Assembly (NCBI GenBank): GCA_947034885.2
Contig: OX344757.2
Coordinates: 22,438,001-22,502,000 of the forward strand
Length of the DNA stretch: 64,000 nt
Direction: 5' to 3'
Source of the DNA: Thuidium tamariscinum
Taxonomy: Eukaryota; Streptophyta; Bryopsida; Hypnales; Thuidiaceae
Shown: piece by piece, positions 33,197-45,654 of the stretch
How the letters are laid out: each line of letters starts with the position of its first letter
Numbering within the stretch: position 1 is the first letter of the stretch
Translations under genes and position numbers: made by a program
Notes under the pieces: generated by a model
The model's input: the letters and a program-made list of their open reading frames with translations, nothing else
Databases searched by the model: none
Told to the model about the DNA's origin: nothing

Positions 33197-35275
33197 ATGG
33201 GGAAGTCGTCATACGCAGACACGCTGAAGGCGCAAGTACAGCACGCGCTAGTGGACCCAGGGGCGACTAGCAACAGAGAGGACCTGAGGCAAGCGGAGAA
33301 AGAGGACGCAATCGAGCCGGAACTCGTGGCGGCAGTCACCAACTTGGGCAGATACGCCAAGATCCACCCCACCAAGGCCTCCCCCGGTGAGTCTCTTCCC
33401 GAGGGTTTTGCCCGAAGCTCTGCGGGTTTTCTGATATGCAACACCATTCTTGAGGTGAAAGTTGACCAGGTAGCTGTCAGAAAGGAGACCGAAAGGCTGC
33501 AGAAATACGCTACAGTCGCGTACTTCGTAGGGGGAAGGCAAGCCCCAGCTGCTCTGAACAAATGGGTCGAGGCACTACACGCCCAAATCGGAGAATGGAT
33601 AGGGTTAGGGCGAGACCTCGGAAGGGGCTACTTTCAACTCCTCACGAGGCAGAGCACTGCAACTCAGAAATTATTGATGCTCACTCCGCACCACTCCAGG
33701 TGGGGCACCTGCATCCTGCAATCCTGGGCATCCGGCTTCAACGCTGATCGCCCCACTCGCCTCAAAGTGCCCACCTGGGTGACTCTGAGAGGAATCCCTG
33801 GCGAATTCTTGGGCGTGGCAGAAGAGATCGCTGGAGGGCTAGGCGAGCTGCTAGGGAGCGATAGGAACAACTCCAATTCACTGGATCAAAAGTTCTGCGT
33901 CGCAATCCAAGCGGACCAGGGTTGGAGAACCCAAGTGGGTGTGGTCAATGAGAGCACGAAGGAGCAATCTGTCATTGCTGTTGACTACTGCAATCTACCC
34001 ATCTGATGTCGCCTCTGCCACGCGACAGACCATCTTGCCAAGGAGTGCCCCCGGATACGTAGACAGGGGACACCTCCGGCCCAATCAGACAAGACCGCTG
34101 CGCCCCCAGTCAACCCGAGCTCAACTCCAGCGGACGCGGCTAACCCTGGAAAAGGGAATAGCGAACAGGTCCCCCCTCCTCCCCCATCGTCACTAGGTGG
34201 GCACAATCCAACAATTCTCGTAAGCAGCGAAGGCCCCTCAGGAAAATGCGGCGATTCCTCCGACTCCTCAAGGCAGAACAAGCTGAACCAAGGAGAAAAA
34301 GGCAACAAGAGCCCCTCAAACAAGAGCGGACAAGAATGGGTCACCGTCAGCCGGAACAAGAAACCAGCACACTCCTTCATCTCCTCGCAAGAGGCCATGG
34401 CAAAAGCTCCCTCGTTCAGGCAGCCCAACACCCCGAGGAGCGAGAGAATCTACCCAGCTCCAAGAGCTGACGGAGCAGACCTGTCACTCACGAGATCAAA
34501 CCGAGGCCGCAGCCTCAAGCGCAGCACCGCATGCACCTCTCAAGGTGCCAGAAGGAATCCTTTGAGACAATCAAATAGGTACCAGCCTATGGAATGGACA
34601 AGAGTAAGTCCCCGCCCCCCGAGCAACCTTCAAAGACACGAGTCCCCGCGCCCTGCAAATGGAGGCCCGCATTCAGCCACGCTAGCCAATTCAGTCGCTC
34701 CAACCCTTGTCGAAGGTCCGACGGTTGGGATCGGGACGATAAGTGGCGCTGAAAGGCCGACCTCAGCAGCAGGAGAGATCCCCCGAAACGGAAATGGTCA
34801 GGATCTCGCGAGAGAAACTAGCGTCGCAATCGGAGAGAGGGCGATCGAGGACCCAAGGAACTTGCGAGTAGAGGCAGGCAGCCAACAAATCGGCCAGGAA
34901 ACAGGCCAGGGAGCTCAGAGATTCGCTCACCACAAGGGGACCTCCCTGGACCTCAACACATCCGCGGTGGGATCCATTTCTGCGGTCCCCCCCACCAGTA
35001 GGATGGAGGTCAGCCTGACACCACTACAACCGTTACCTGCGATCATCGCGAACAGAGAAGCATGGCAAGAAGAACACCATTCCCCCCGCACACCGGTCAT
35101 CCCAAGATACACGGAGGAACTTCACAGGGAATTTCTGGAGTACATGAGGATTCGACAAGGACCGATCGGGGTCACTCCCCAATCAAGGAACTTGACCCCC
35201 AGTCAACACGCAAGAAGGGACGACGCCCCTGACACCGGAAGGAGAAAGAGAAACACAATCTTGGCCCAGAAGTGA
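33197..35275 (+). pseudogene. LINE ORF1 (RNA-binding, CCHC), one in-frame stop
   Basis: Nucleic-acid chaperone of the LINE ribonucleoprotein. The first ATG is at 33197. A DUF4283-like region lies at about residues 140-230 (WGTCILQSWASGFN ... PTWVTLRGIPGEF). A TGA at 34004-34006 halts the frame, and immediately after it the same frame reads CRLCHATDHLAKEC, a CCHC zinc knuckle, then a long Ser/Pro/Arg-rich tail to the TGA at 35273-35275. The stop sits where an Arg CGA would fit, a CpG deamination. So ORF1 was a ~690-codon frame, now broken before the zinc knuckle. Confidence 0.85.
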
Positions 35276-36367
35276 ACAGCGCCTCTCGGGGAAGCTGAGG
35301 CCCACGGGCTGAGAAACACCGAATTGTTCCTAGAGCTTCCCCACCATGACCACACAATATGAAGATCACAGCCATAATCCAGAATGTGCAGGGGCTTAAC
35401 GACCCCCTGAAAAGGGACATAGTAAAGAGTTACTTCAGACCAAAGTTTAGGGATTTAGGGATCTTGTGTTTTCAGGAGTACAAGCTACGAGGAGCCAAAC
35501 TGGAAGAGTTGAACCGGTCGTTTTGGCCCCAGGCGTCCTTCTTCGGATGCGAAGCCGCGGCGGGTTACGGCCATGAGGCAGACGAAGCAGGGGCGGGAGC
35601 AAGGGGCATCTGCACATGGATCGCCCCCCGCCTTGCCCACTTAATAACAGGAACAGGCCACACTCGATGCAAGAAAGCTCAATGGGTGCGGCTAGGAGGC
35701 CTCCCAGGAGGCGACATTGCAATTTTGAATGTGTATGCCCCTAATTGCGCAAGAGCTCGATGTGAATTATGGAAGGTCCTACTGCACGAACTCCCAAGAG
35801 ATTGCCGGTGGCTCATGGGAGGCGACTGGAATTTCGTGGAATCGTCGGCGGACAAGTCTAACTTTAATGGCCAGATCTTCTCCCCGGGAGAATGCCGCAT
35901 CTTCTCCCTGCTGAAGGACGCGTTGAATGTGAAGGATCTCTTCCCTGCTCTAGCCAGGCTCAGATACTCATGGGACAACCGAAGGAGGGACGATCAACGG
36001 TCCCTCGCCCAGCTGGACAGGTGGTACACATTCCAAGTGCAAGGCGCGGGGCCGGAAGTTGTAACCAATTACGTCATCTGTGGTGGGTGCGCCCACGCAG
36101 ATCACTTGCCGATCTCCCTAACCGTCCAACTGCTGCCGTCCGCTCCCAAAAGGTCAATCTACAAGTGGGCGCTTCATTCCCACCCTTGGAATTAAGCGAT
36201 CACAACCAGGTTCTAACAATTCTACTACCTACAGGTGTCTAAGCGTCAATCCATTGTGCCTTCCAAGCAATGGATCTTTTTTACTATCCTAACTATCCTA
36301 CTAAGGGTTGTTTCGTTCTCTTATCCTACTTCTATTTACTGCTCCCTCTATGTGTTTCGGTTTGTTT

Positions 36368-36700
36368 TAATCTACTTTGCGTATTTTAATTGAGTACCTC
36401 TACTCTACGTGTTGGTATTGTTCTACCTCTACTTTACGTATTTTAATTGAGTACCTCTACTCTACGTGTTGGTATTGTTCTACGTCTACTTTACGTATTT
36501 TAATTGAATACCTCTACTCTACATATTGGTCTTCTATACATACTTGTATTTGGCTTAGTCTAATCCACGTCTTCTTCTACGTATTCGTTTACTATACGTA
36601 CGTGTATGTGGCTTAGTCTAATCTACGTCTTCTCCACGTCTTCTTCTACTATACGTGCGTGTATTTGGCTTAGTCTAATCTACGTCTTCTTCTATGTTTG
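36368..36700. repeat. Tandem repeats within the solo LTR
   Basis: About three units of ~64 bp (ACGTATTTTAATTGAGTACC ... TACGTGTTGGTATTG) at about 36375-36535, then ~60-bp units with TTTGGCTTAGTCTAATC and TACGTCTTCTTC to 36700. Further tandem pieces: CTACCTAATTTCTATCTTTC at about 37010-37135, and a ~120-bp duplication with GCTTCGCCGTCCCCTATGGG at 37510-37690. Confidence 0.8.
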
Positions 36701-38012
36701 GGTATTTCTTATTTTCCTTCTCTTTATGGTCGGCCTCTCTATTCGTGATTGCTAAACACCGGACCTTAATCCTACTTGGGGTGTAGACTTTTCCACTAAC
36801 TAATTTCCTATTGCATCAATCAATTCAAATCAAGGGGTAGGGTTAGATGCCCACCTCCGTTCCGTGGATCCGGTCCTCTTCACTCCACGCCACGTCCATC
36901 ATGGCCATGTCTTAGTCCCGGCCTTTTTTTATTATCCCTTTCCGGGTGCTCTTACAATTAGGTCTTTCTTGCAATGGCTTCCTATCTCAACTAGTTTCTA
37001 TTTTATCCCTTCAATTACCTAATTCCTATATTTCCCTTACCACCTAATTTCTATCTTTCCCCCTAGCTACCTAATTTCTATATTTCCTTTACTACCTAAT
37101 TTCTATCTTTCCCCCCTAACTACCTAATTTCTATCTTTTTTTTGGTAAGGACCCTGGACCCCAAAGGCCCCTGGCTCCCCGAAACCCCTGGCTCCCCCCC
37201 CGGCTGCGGTACCCGGCTGCGGCCCGGCTGGCTGGCTGGGGCTAGTCCAGCACTTGGAAACTTGTAATTTCTGGCTTTTTGAGTAGAATTAGGAACCTCC
37301 TAACAAAAGAACAATTGATGTGGCCCAAGGGTTTTACCCCAATGGATGTTGGATGCTAAACGTTGACTTAGTGCCAACCGTGTTGGACACTAAACGTTGA
37401 GTCTAACTCAAGAGGGAGGTTATTTGACACCCCGCTAAGACTTAGGGGGTTCAAAGCTCCGCCGTGAGAGTGAGGCGTTTTGACACGTGACTAAGACTTT
37501 AGTTTCTTAAGAAGGAGGGGGGTTCATAGCTTCGCCGTCCCCTATGGGACTAACTTATCCCCGTGGCGAAGAGAAGAGGGAGAAGAGAATGTTTACACAA
37601 CTTATCTAGTCTATAGTTCAAAGCTTCGCCGTCCCCTATGGGACTAACTTAACCCCGTGCCTAAGAGAAGAGGGAGAAGAGAGTGGTACAAAGTGCAAAC
37701 AAACGTTCGAAGTCACCTCCCAAGTTATCCCTCGGTTCCTCACAATACTCTCCCACAACAACTCTCAATGGTACACAATGCAATGAGTAATCAAGCTTAG
37801 ATTGCAACAAGTTACACCACTTAGGGGGGTCTCAAGTCCCCAAGTACAAAAAACCACACTTACCAAAGGGTGTAAAAACCCCAAAAGACCATCAAAGGCT
37901 CCCTTGGCATCAAAAGCCAAAGGAAATCTGGCATAACCCGGGCCCAATAGTCCCCTCCTCCCTTCAATGGGTAGGAGTGAGAAAAGAGAGAGAATGAGAG
38001 GAGAATGCCGCC

Positions 38013-38023
38013 CCTTTTATACC
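38013..38023 (-). promoter_or_regulatory. Minus-strand TATA box of the solo LTR
   Basis: Read on the minus strand: GGTATAAAAGGGGCGGC, followed about 20-40 bp later by CTCCTCTCATTCTCTCTC, a typical CT-rich start region. Confidence 0.6.
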
Positions 38024-41000
38024 CAAAAGGGAGCAACACCCCCCCCCTTAATCTACTAAGAATAACTAGATGAGGGAAATTAGGAGGTCCGTACATGTTT
38101 ACCCCTCCCAAATCTAATTATCCGCCTAAAATCTACACAATTTGAATTGGGAAATTCAAATCTTACCTAACCTTACAAGAACTTGCAAAACTGTCTAATT
38201 TACCTTCCCCAAAATCTACAAGTTCTCACATGGGAGAGGTTCCCATGTGTTCCCACCTACTTAATTTGAAATTACTTACACCAAAGCACATGAGCCACCT
38301 CCACTAACTTTTTGAGGTGGTACTTGCTCCCACATGTGCCCGGAGTTCCCCACACATTCCCTACGCGTTCCCCACGGCTAATGGGGCCCAAACTCCCCAA
38401 AAATGCATTGGGGGGCCTAAAACCCCCATTTCTTCTCCATGTGCTGTCCCCAAAAGGCTAACTTTTGGAGTTTAGCTCCAAATGGCAAATGGATTGCGCC
38501 ATTGGCTCCGGAAGGCCATAATTAGTCTAAGAGGAACCCCTTACCCCTTAAACTATGTCCCAATTCTCGAGGAATCTTAGTGTAAGTTGGGATCAAAGTT
38601 AGGATAAATTCCCAACTTTTGGAGTTTAGCAATTTTGGACCCCAAACCTCCACCAATCTTCCAAGTAGAGGCAAGGGGGTAGGGATAGACCCAAAATAGG
38701 CTCCGTTCCGATGTCGTATGGCCCCGGTACGCTGGTCAACCGCCGCTTTCGTCATTTAATTTGTCAGTTGGGGAGGAATGTCGCCGATTCGGGATCTTCC
38801 AACTATCGTTTCGTCTTGAAACTTGGGGAAGCGCTCCGTTGGTGTGAGACCGCCTTGCCGGATTTTTAGTGGGATTTTACCGCACTTTGGGATATTCTTT
38901 CGAATTCCCACCCAAAGTCCACCGCGGTTGACCGTCTGGGAAAATATCCAAACAATGTCGGAAAATTCCCAAACTTTAGAGGGGACCACCCATGGGATCC
39001 CCCCACTTGGATGCAAATCTGCATCCCCACTGTGTGCTCCTAGAATTAGGAAATCGCCGGTACCTGCATTTCAAGGTTATAACCTAATTAGTATTTTATC
39101 CGTACTCTCTTCGATGCTATGGGGAGTGGGGGATTCCTCCTAGATCCCCCTATGAGGACTTCCTAGCCTAGGCAGGGCCTTTTTAGGCTGCTTACCCTAA
39201 TTCTGCATGTCTCTATCAATTTGGCATCTATTTAGCTAAGACTAGGCCCGTTTCGGATGTAAACTATCCTAAATCCCACCTAATGACCAAATGGCACATT
39301 GGTATGTGTAATGCCAATATATGTTTAATGCCCTTTTGTGGGTGTTATGAGCCTAACTACGCCTTAGTTTAGGTATAAATTCGAAAAAAGAACCCGTGAG
39401 TTCCCGGTGACGAATCGGGGACTCACAACAAGATGAGCAATTTTTACCTTAGAGACCTGGAAGTCAAAGAGGCCGTGGGACGAATATGGAGACAAAGCAC
39501 GGGTTTGGAATTCACCGGCAAATTGAGGAAAGTCATCAAATTTTACAAGCAATACTGCATACGTAAGGGAAAGGAGAGGAAAGAGGCAGAGGAGGCACTC
39601 AGACGCGACCTCACCACCGCACAGGCTGCGCTGCAAGCCAACCCCCAAGACCCGGAAATTCAAGAAAGCTTAGTCCTGTTTACTGACTCGCTCACCTCAT
39701 TCGAACATCATGCAGCGGAAGGACAGCGAATTAGAAGTAGAGTAAAGTGGATGCAAGAAGGGGACGCGTGCACCAAGGAGTTTTTCCGGGCAACCAAGGC
39801 CCACACCGGGGCCTCTCAACTAACCGAACTTGAAGATGCGGAGGGAGTAATTCGAACTGACCAGGCCAACCTAGAGAAGATCTGTTCAGAGTTCTACCGC
39901 AAATTATATGCGGCACCCCAACACAACGTCAACCACAAAGACGCCTCAGTCCAAGCGCTGGCCAGCGTCTCAGACCGGCTCTCCAGAGCGATGAAGATCG
40001 GGCTGAACAAACCGATCACCATGGTTGAGCTAGACGAAGCCCTCAAAGGGCTGGACTCCGGCAAAGCCCCAGGCCCTGACGGCGTGGTTACAGAGTTCTT
40101 CAAGCAATTTTGGCCGGTGATCAAGGACGACTATCTAGCCATGGTCACCAAGGCGATCGAGGATCGGAGGCTCCCACCCGGAGTCACCAAGGGAGTAATC
40201 ACGCTCCTGCATAAAGGTGACACCCGCAGCCGCCTCACCAATTGGCGCCCCATAACACTCCTCAACGTTGCGTACAAAGTTTTCGCCAAAGTGCTTCAAA
40301 TTCGGTTGCAGCCAGTTCTCATGGAGGTCATCAGCGCTGACCAGTCTGCGTTTCTGCCCTTACGGTTCATCTTAGATAATATCATGTTGACCCATGAAAC
40401 TATCGAATGGGCGGAACACTCCAAGCAGGCCATGATATTTTTGAAGTTGGACTTCACGAAGGCTTTCGATACAGTAGACTGGGGCTTTCTTTCTCGAGTC
40501 ATGGCCTCAATCGGCATTCCTCAAAGCTTCATTGCCATGACGGAGATGCTCTTCCAGGACGCCAAAGCTTCAGTCAAAGTGAATGGGGCATTATCCCCAT
40601 CCTTCCCAATTCAGAGGGGGGTGAGGCAAGGGTGCCCCCTCACCCCGTACCTTTTCTTAATTGTCGCTGAGGTACTTAACTCCATGATAAAGGCAGCAGC
40701 TGTGAGGAGCGAGGTGAAAGGAATCCGCCTCCCAGGTGGCGACAAGGACCAGATCATCGCCCAGTTCGCTGACGATTCATCACTCTCGCTTTTGGGCGAC
40801 AAGGAGGCGGTCAAAGCAATGGTGGCGCTCCTAGGGTGCTTCTGTCTCGCTTCCGGGCTTGTACTAAACTGGGCGAAGTCCTGCAGCTATTGGGCTGCCG
40901 ACACAGGTGATCCCCGCCCAGCATGGACGGATGAGCTGGGTATTGTCTGGGTGGAAAGAGACAACGTCGGAAAGCTCCTTGGGACCCCGTTCGGTATGAA

Positions 41001-43086
41001 CCTGGAGTCCGGCTCGGTCGATGCGTTCCTCCAAGACAGGATCACAAAGAAGCTGTAATACTGGTGTACAGCTCGAATCAACTCCACTGGCAGAGGAGTC
41101 ATTGTCAATTGCGTTCTATTAGCATCCATCATGTATTTCGTGGCTATTTGGGGAGGAATATAGACCGGGGTTCAAAAAACAACCTCCTTTGTGCGGAATT
41201 ACATGTAGTCAGGCTCCCTCCACAGGGCCCGGACAAAGGTTTCGTGGATCCAGTGCTGTCAGATTAAGGAAGAAGGGGGTATAAACATTATCAACCCAAA
41301 GGATGCTCTTACCGCTCTGATGTCGAAGTGGATACTCAAGGCCTGCGAGCCCGAGTCTTCCAACTTGCATACTTTCCTGAGATATCGGCTGTGTAGATTC
41401 CAGCCCTACACAGGTGGAAGGTGGGCCCCTAGCTTGGAATTTTTCACCTTAGCACGGTTTCAAGCCAATCAAGGATCCACGGTCTGGAACAGAGCGTGTT
41501 CAGCATGGAGGAAATTACAGGGAGAACTCTGCCCAGTCCCTCCGAAAGTGCCCGAGGAAGTCTGGGCCGAGCCTTTTTGGTGGTCTCGATTTGTGTCTAT
41601 TATAGGCCCTGGGTTCTCCAAAATCCGCGCATCCCAGTTGCACCGAAGGGGCTTGAAATGCGTCAGGGACGCCATGCGTAGCGGGCAGCTACTCTCGAGC
41701 TCAGAAGCGGAGACTAAATTCGGATTAAAACCAGTAGAACATGGCGCGTGGCGAGGAGCAATGACCGCAATCCAGGCTTGCTGGGGTAACTTACTCACGC
41801 AGGCCCCTCCCCCGGCGGTTAAAGGAGAATGGTTAGGCTGGTTCTCTAGGGAGGAGGACCTTCTTCCTAGAATCGTAGTCCAAGCCCCGACTAAAGGCCT
41901 GGGATGGGTGGGACCGCCAGCCATCGCCTGGCCAAGTTCATGGAGCGACCCTGGCTTCGAGATCCTCCCCACCGCTAGAATCTTGCTTGCTTTACCCGCG
42001 AAGGACAGGACGGCCGGTTCCAGCTCCGAGGCTGGCTGCTTTCACAGGGTCAGGGTAGCCTCGATCCTCAGAGGCCCGAAACAGACACCCGTCCACTTCT
42101 TTTACGGCAAGGTTGATGCGTTGGATTGGGACCCCGGCAAGTTCGAATGGATCGGCGACAGCCCCAAGACCCCATTCATGCAATACTCCACCAGCCAAGG
42201 GCGCAAACTGCTCAAGAGGCGCCACATTGTGCCCAACCCTGTGATCCGCAAGTGGGGAGGAATTCTGCCTGCCGATTTCAGACTAAGATGGAAAACGGTT
42301 TGGCCCCCCGAACGAACGCGCAAAGAAGCGGGTCTGCTTTGGTTGATTTGGCATAGGGCAGTTGCCGTCAATCAATGGAGAGGCAGGATCAATAACGAAC
42401 TCGACACCAGATGCCCAGTGTGCCCCAAACGTTCCGATGAATCTGTCCTGCATCGCTTCTGGGAATGCCACTCCGCCCAGCTTGCTTGGCAGTGGGCGCT
42501 GCACATCATGAACGCCCTTCTTGTTGGCCGCGGTGCCCAAGGCCCCTGGCAAGGACTCACCTGGAGGCAGGGAATTTTCTCTGTGAACCTCCCCCGGAAG
42601 TTTAACCCCTTTAAGCGTATTTGGCTCGAACTCAGGACCACAGTACTTTGGGCTTTGTGGATTCAGAGGAACGATATGGTGTTCAATTCCGAGGCTTGGG
42701 CCCCTGAGAAATTAATGGCACACATCTGGAAGGGCCTGGTCAATTACGGTCGCGTGGAGTGGGCCAAGATCGCGGCCAAGAAGAAAAGAATTGTTAATTC
42801 CCTGAGCAAGATGCGCGAGGACTTTGTCAAGCGTAGATGTAAATTCGGCATTTTCGCCTCGTTGATCGACGGTCAGCCTAGGTGGGCTCTCTCCGGCCCC
42901 AGTGCTGGGTTCGTCTTCCAGCCTCCGTGAGCGACTCACGGAGGACGAGGCGGCTTCGCCGCCCTCCTCGCCGGCCGCGAACGCCTCAACCGGCACTCTC
43001 TGGGCTGTGCCGTTGGGCTGCGGTTGTCCTTGTTGCTCGGGTCCGGTCTGTCCGGTCAGTCTGGTCCCTGTGTCGTGTTTGTGCCC

Positions 43087-43109
43087 CGCCAGACCACTTG
43101 TGGCTGGCG
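43087..43109 (+). promoter_or_regulatory. LINE 3'-UTR stem-loop
   Basis: CGCCAG pairs with CTGGCG and CCA with TGG around a short loop, about 50 nt before the poly-A. The equivalent hairpin in the remnant at 2720-2742 keeps the pairing despite a changed base pair. Likely the structure recognised by the LINE reverse transcriptase. Confidence 0.65.
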
Positions 43110-43185
43110 GGTATGTATTTTTCTTCCTGGCAATGAAATTTCGTTTCATTTGTTTCAAAAAAAAAAAAAACTGAGAATTTTAAAT

Positions 43186-45654
43186 CCCAATTCTCCAATG
43201 TTACTGTATCTGTCAATCATGGCATAACATCAAAGTAGAAGCTTGGGCTCTACAATTGTCCACCTCTTCAAATGTACACTATTTGTACATGTTGCTTTAT
43301 TGTAGACTTCAACAATGTGCAAACAGTTTTACATGCCAAAACCTTAGTTTCAGTTGTTAGATGAGAAATTTATGGACCTCTTATCTTAATACTCAGTGGT
43401 ATTGTTCTTCCTTGAAAAAATGGTGTGGATTATACCATACCATGGATTTTTCTTAACTGATGTTCCCCCGCTAGCCTTCTTGCACACACTAGTTTTGGGA
43501 AGGATGACTGTTGATTTGTCAAATTCTGACAAATCTAGAGAAATTTCACCAAAAAAAAGACTTGTAACTTACCACACCATATCATCTCATGGATGGGGTG
43601 TGTGGTAAATTCAACACCCCAATAGGAGCTCACCATACACATGTCAAAAACTGGGATAAAAATTAAGTGTACTCAGTTGAGTGCCTATGTCGCAACTAGG
43701 CACTCAACGAATTTTTAAAATTTATCTCTGAACGAAAAAGCATTTAGAGTATCGAACCCATTTCCAACCACACCCCTATTTCCAATCTATAGACTCTTCT
43801 CTTTCCATGAAGTTGTGGCACATTATGATTGGTTGTAAGGCTCTTATAAATGCAATCAGCCCTTGTTACATTTTGCAATCAGCCTATAGTCAAAAATAGA
43901 AAGTTCTATATTACTATTATAGGTCATAGAGAATCTTTGAGTAAAAACTTCACAGTAATTACATTTTGTGTGATAAAATTCTGAAAAAATATATAGTCCT
44001 CTTTAACTCTATTTCTCTATATGGGAAAAATTTTACATCCAAGAAATTTGCACTTGAAATATGCAGAATTGCTTAAGTGGTTGGAAATGGGTCAATACTC
44101 TAGTTCATTGACATCAGTGAATTTATCACTTAATGACTTTAACATTTGAATTATCTCAATTAGTTTTGAAAGTACTTCAAGATTTGTATTTTGAATAGTA
44201 AAGAAAATTCTTCATATACATATGACATGGTGAGAGGTAAAACAAGCAATATGGATTTGTGGATGAGTTTTAATTAAAGCTCAACCGCCTATAGTCACTA
44301 TTATAATGAGCATGTAATCAAGTTAAAGCAAGAATTGTATTTGAAGTAGAATTTCAAACCTCACTTAGGCATAGTAGACTAAATTTTTTCTTAAAAACTT
44401 TGAACTAAAAATAGTTGAAAAATCAAATTACATATTGTTTTCAAAAATTCATTTGAGATTTTGAGCCACCAATCAAAATTTACGGTCAAATTTTAGGGAG
44501 GGGTTGGAAAGGACACTTTCTTTGACATTTTCTAACATCCATTGTAAATTTTGTTCAAAATTATTAATTGGAGGCTTGAAATCTCAAAAAACATCAAGGA
44601 TGAAAGTTATAATTATAATTTACCAACTTTTGTAGTTTAAATTTTTTTTGAAGAAAGTTATTCTACTATGCCTAAATGATGTCTAAAATTACACTCTAAA
44701 CACAATTTTTTAAATATTGACAATGAATAGTCAAGCTTTGTAAGAATTCATCTTCAATTATATAATTATATCCTTTGAAGATTCATGATATACAATGGAT
44801 TTAAGTAAATAAATGATGTTTCCATTTTCCATTCCTACAAATGTCAATGAAGTCACCCTATTCTAATAGCATCAAAATTTGTTTTTGATGGTAGATGGTT
44901 GAGTTGCATTGGTATGTTATTGGATGGATTCTTTGAATTTTCAACAAACCATCTTTCATTACAATTTGTTGTTGATTAGTATGTTTAGTTCAAGAATAAG
45001 CCAAAAAAATGAAGCACACCGTAAATGTACTGCTGCTATTTGAAATTCTAAATCTTACATTAATGATGTGTAAATGGATTTTGAAGATGAGAACTTTGGA
45101 GGAAAAAAAGGCAACATAGTTGAAAGCTACTAAATGTTTTAGGGAAACAAAACTTTTTCTTTTTCATTTTTTACAAAGTGCCAATATGGCAATATAAAAT
45201 GTTACAATGGTGTTCCAAATTTCAACATTCATTAATATATTGGATAGAATATATCTTATTAGCACACATTGTATGTCAATAATTTTGTTTTCATCTTCAA
45301 TTTGACAATTTCATCTATTTTTTTTCAAAAATTACATTGACATTCAAAAAATTAGCAATTTTTGGATGATAGAGACAATGATGATGGATTTTTGGGGATT
45401 TTTGGGAATTTTTGGGGGTTTTTTGGGATGAATTATATACATCATAAACTCTAGTCTTTGAACACATAAGTTGAATTTTAAAATGCATTAGACAATTGTA
45501 AAATATAAATGACATACATTGCCCAATTCAACAAATATTTTAAATACAAAGGCATGTAGATATAACAATGGTCTATTTTGCAACCTATACTCTCTTTACA
45601 ATGGCTAATGCAATCCCATGCTCTTAGTTCCACAAAAAAAAACACAAAATTATG
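43186..45654. other. AT-rich intergenic DNA with scattered repeat scraps
   Basis: 43253-43390 contains half of the inverted repeat seen at 9855-9965 plus a TTTCAG...TAGATG...TTTATGGA block like 10117-10145. 43670-43705 has a short inverted repeat (TGAGTGCCTA / TAGGCACTCA). No gene seen. Confidence 0.45.

Larger units (their letters stand above)
36166..39427 (-). mobile_element. Solo LTR (3,262 bp) inserted in LINE ORF2
   Basis: Begins TGGGCGCTTC, ends GGGACTCACA, with ACAAG on both sides (36161-36165, 39428-39432). Removing it and one ACAAG rejoins ORF2 exactly in frame (...IYK then MSNFYL...). On the minus strand there is a TATA box (GGTATAAAAGG, complement of 38013-38023) followed by a CT-rich tract, so the LTR points opposite to the LINE, with U3 about 1.4 kb and R-U5 about 1.85 kb. 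No internal coding region and no second LTR: the product of LTR-LTR recombination. It contains local tandem repeats. Confidence 0.85.
35359..42930 (+). pseudogene. LINE ORF2 (endonuclease-reverse transcriptase-zf-RVT), split and mutated
   Basis: Catalytic protein for target-primed reverse transcription. Endonuclease (EEP fold) at 35359-36165: QNVQGL, FQEYKL, NVYAPN, GGDWNF, SWDN, LDRWYT and ADHLPISL. The solo LTR then intervenes, and the same frame resumes at 39433. RT: NWRPITLLNVAYKV, motif A KLDFTKAFDTVDW, motif B RGVRQGCPLTPYLF, and motif C FADD near 40770. The C-terminus has the zf-RVT zinc finger CPVCPKRSDESVLHRFWEC (about 42412-42470). In-frame stops at 41056 (TAA), 41161 (TAG) and 41206 (TAG) lie between RT and the C-terminal part. 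No RNase H. The element is dead, but the RT core itself has no stop. Confidence 0.9.
32907..43170 (+). mobile_element. Full-length L1-clade LINE, interrupted by a solo LTR
   Basis: Flanked by AAAACTGAGAATTTTAAAT at 32888-32906 and 43167-43185 (19 bp identical; the first four A overlap the poly-A). Order: 5' UTR (32907-33196), ORF1, ORF2, 3' UTR with a stem-loop (43087-43109), and a poly-A tail ending at 43170. Without the 3,262-bp solo LTR and one ACAAG target copy it is about 7.0 kb. The complete target-site duplication shows one intact target-primed insertion. Much more GC-rich than its surroundings. Confidence 0.95.

Noticed and set aside
35892..36242. Alternative frame ending ELSDHNQVLTILLP as the end of the LINE endonuclease
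   Set aside because: The true endonuclease motif ADHLPISL is in the main frame, and this tail falls inside the solo LTR after the ACAAG duplication.
36231..39432. Solo LTR starting at TGTCTAAG (36236) with TSD ACAGG/ACAAG
   Set aside because: One mismatch in the TSD and it does not restore ORF2; the start at 36166 gives a perfect TSD and exact frame.
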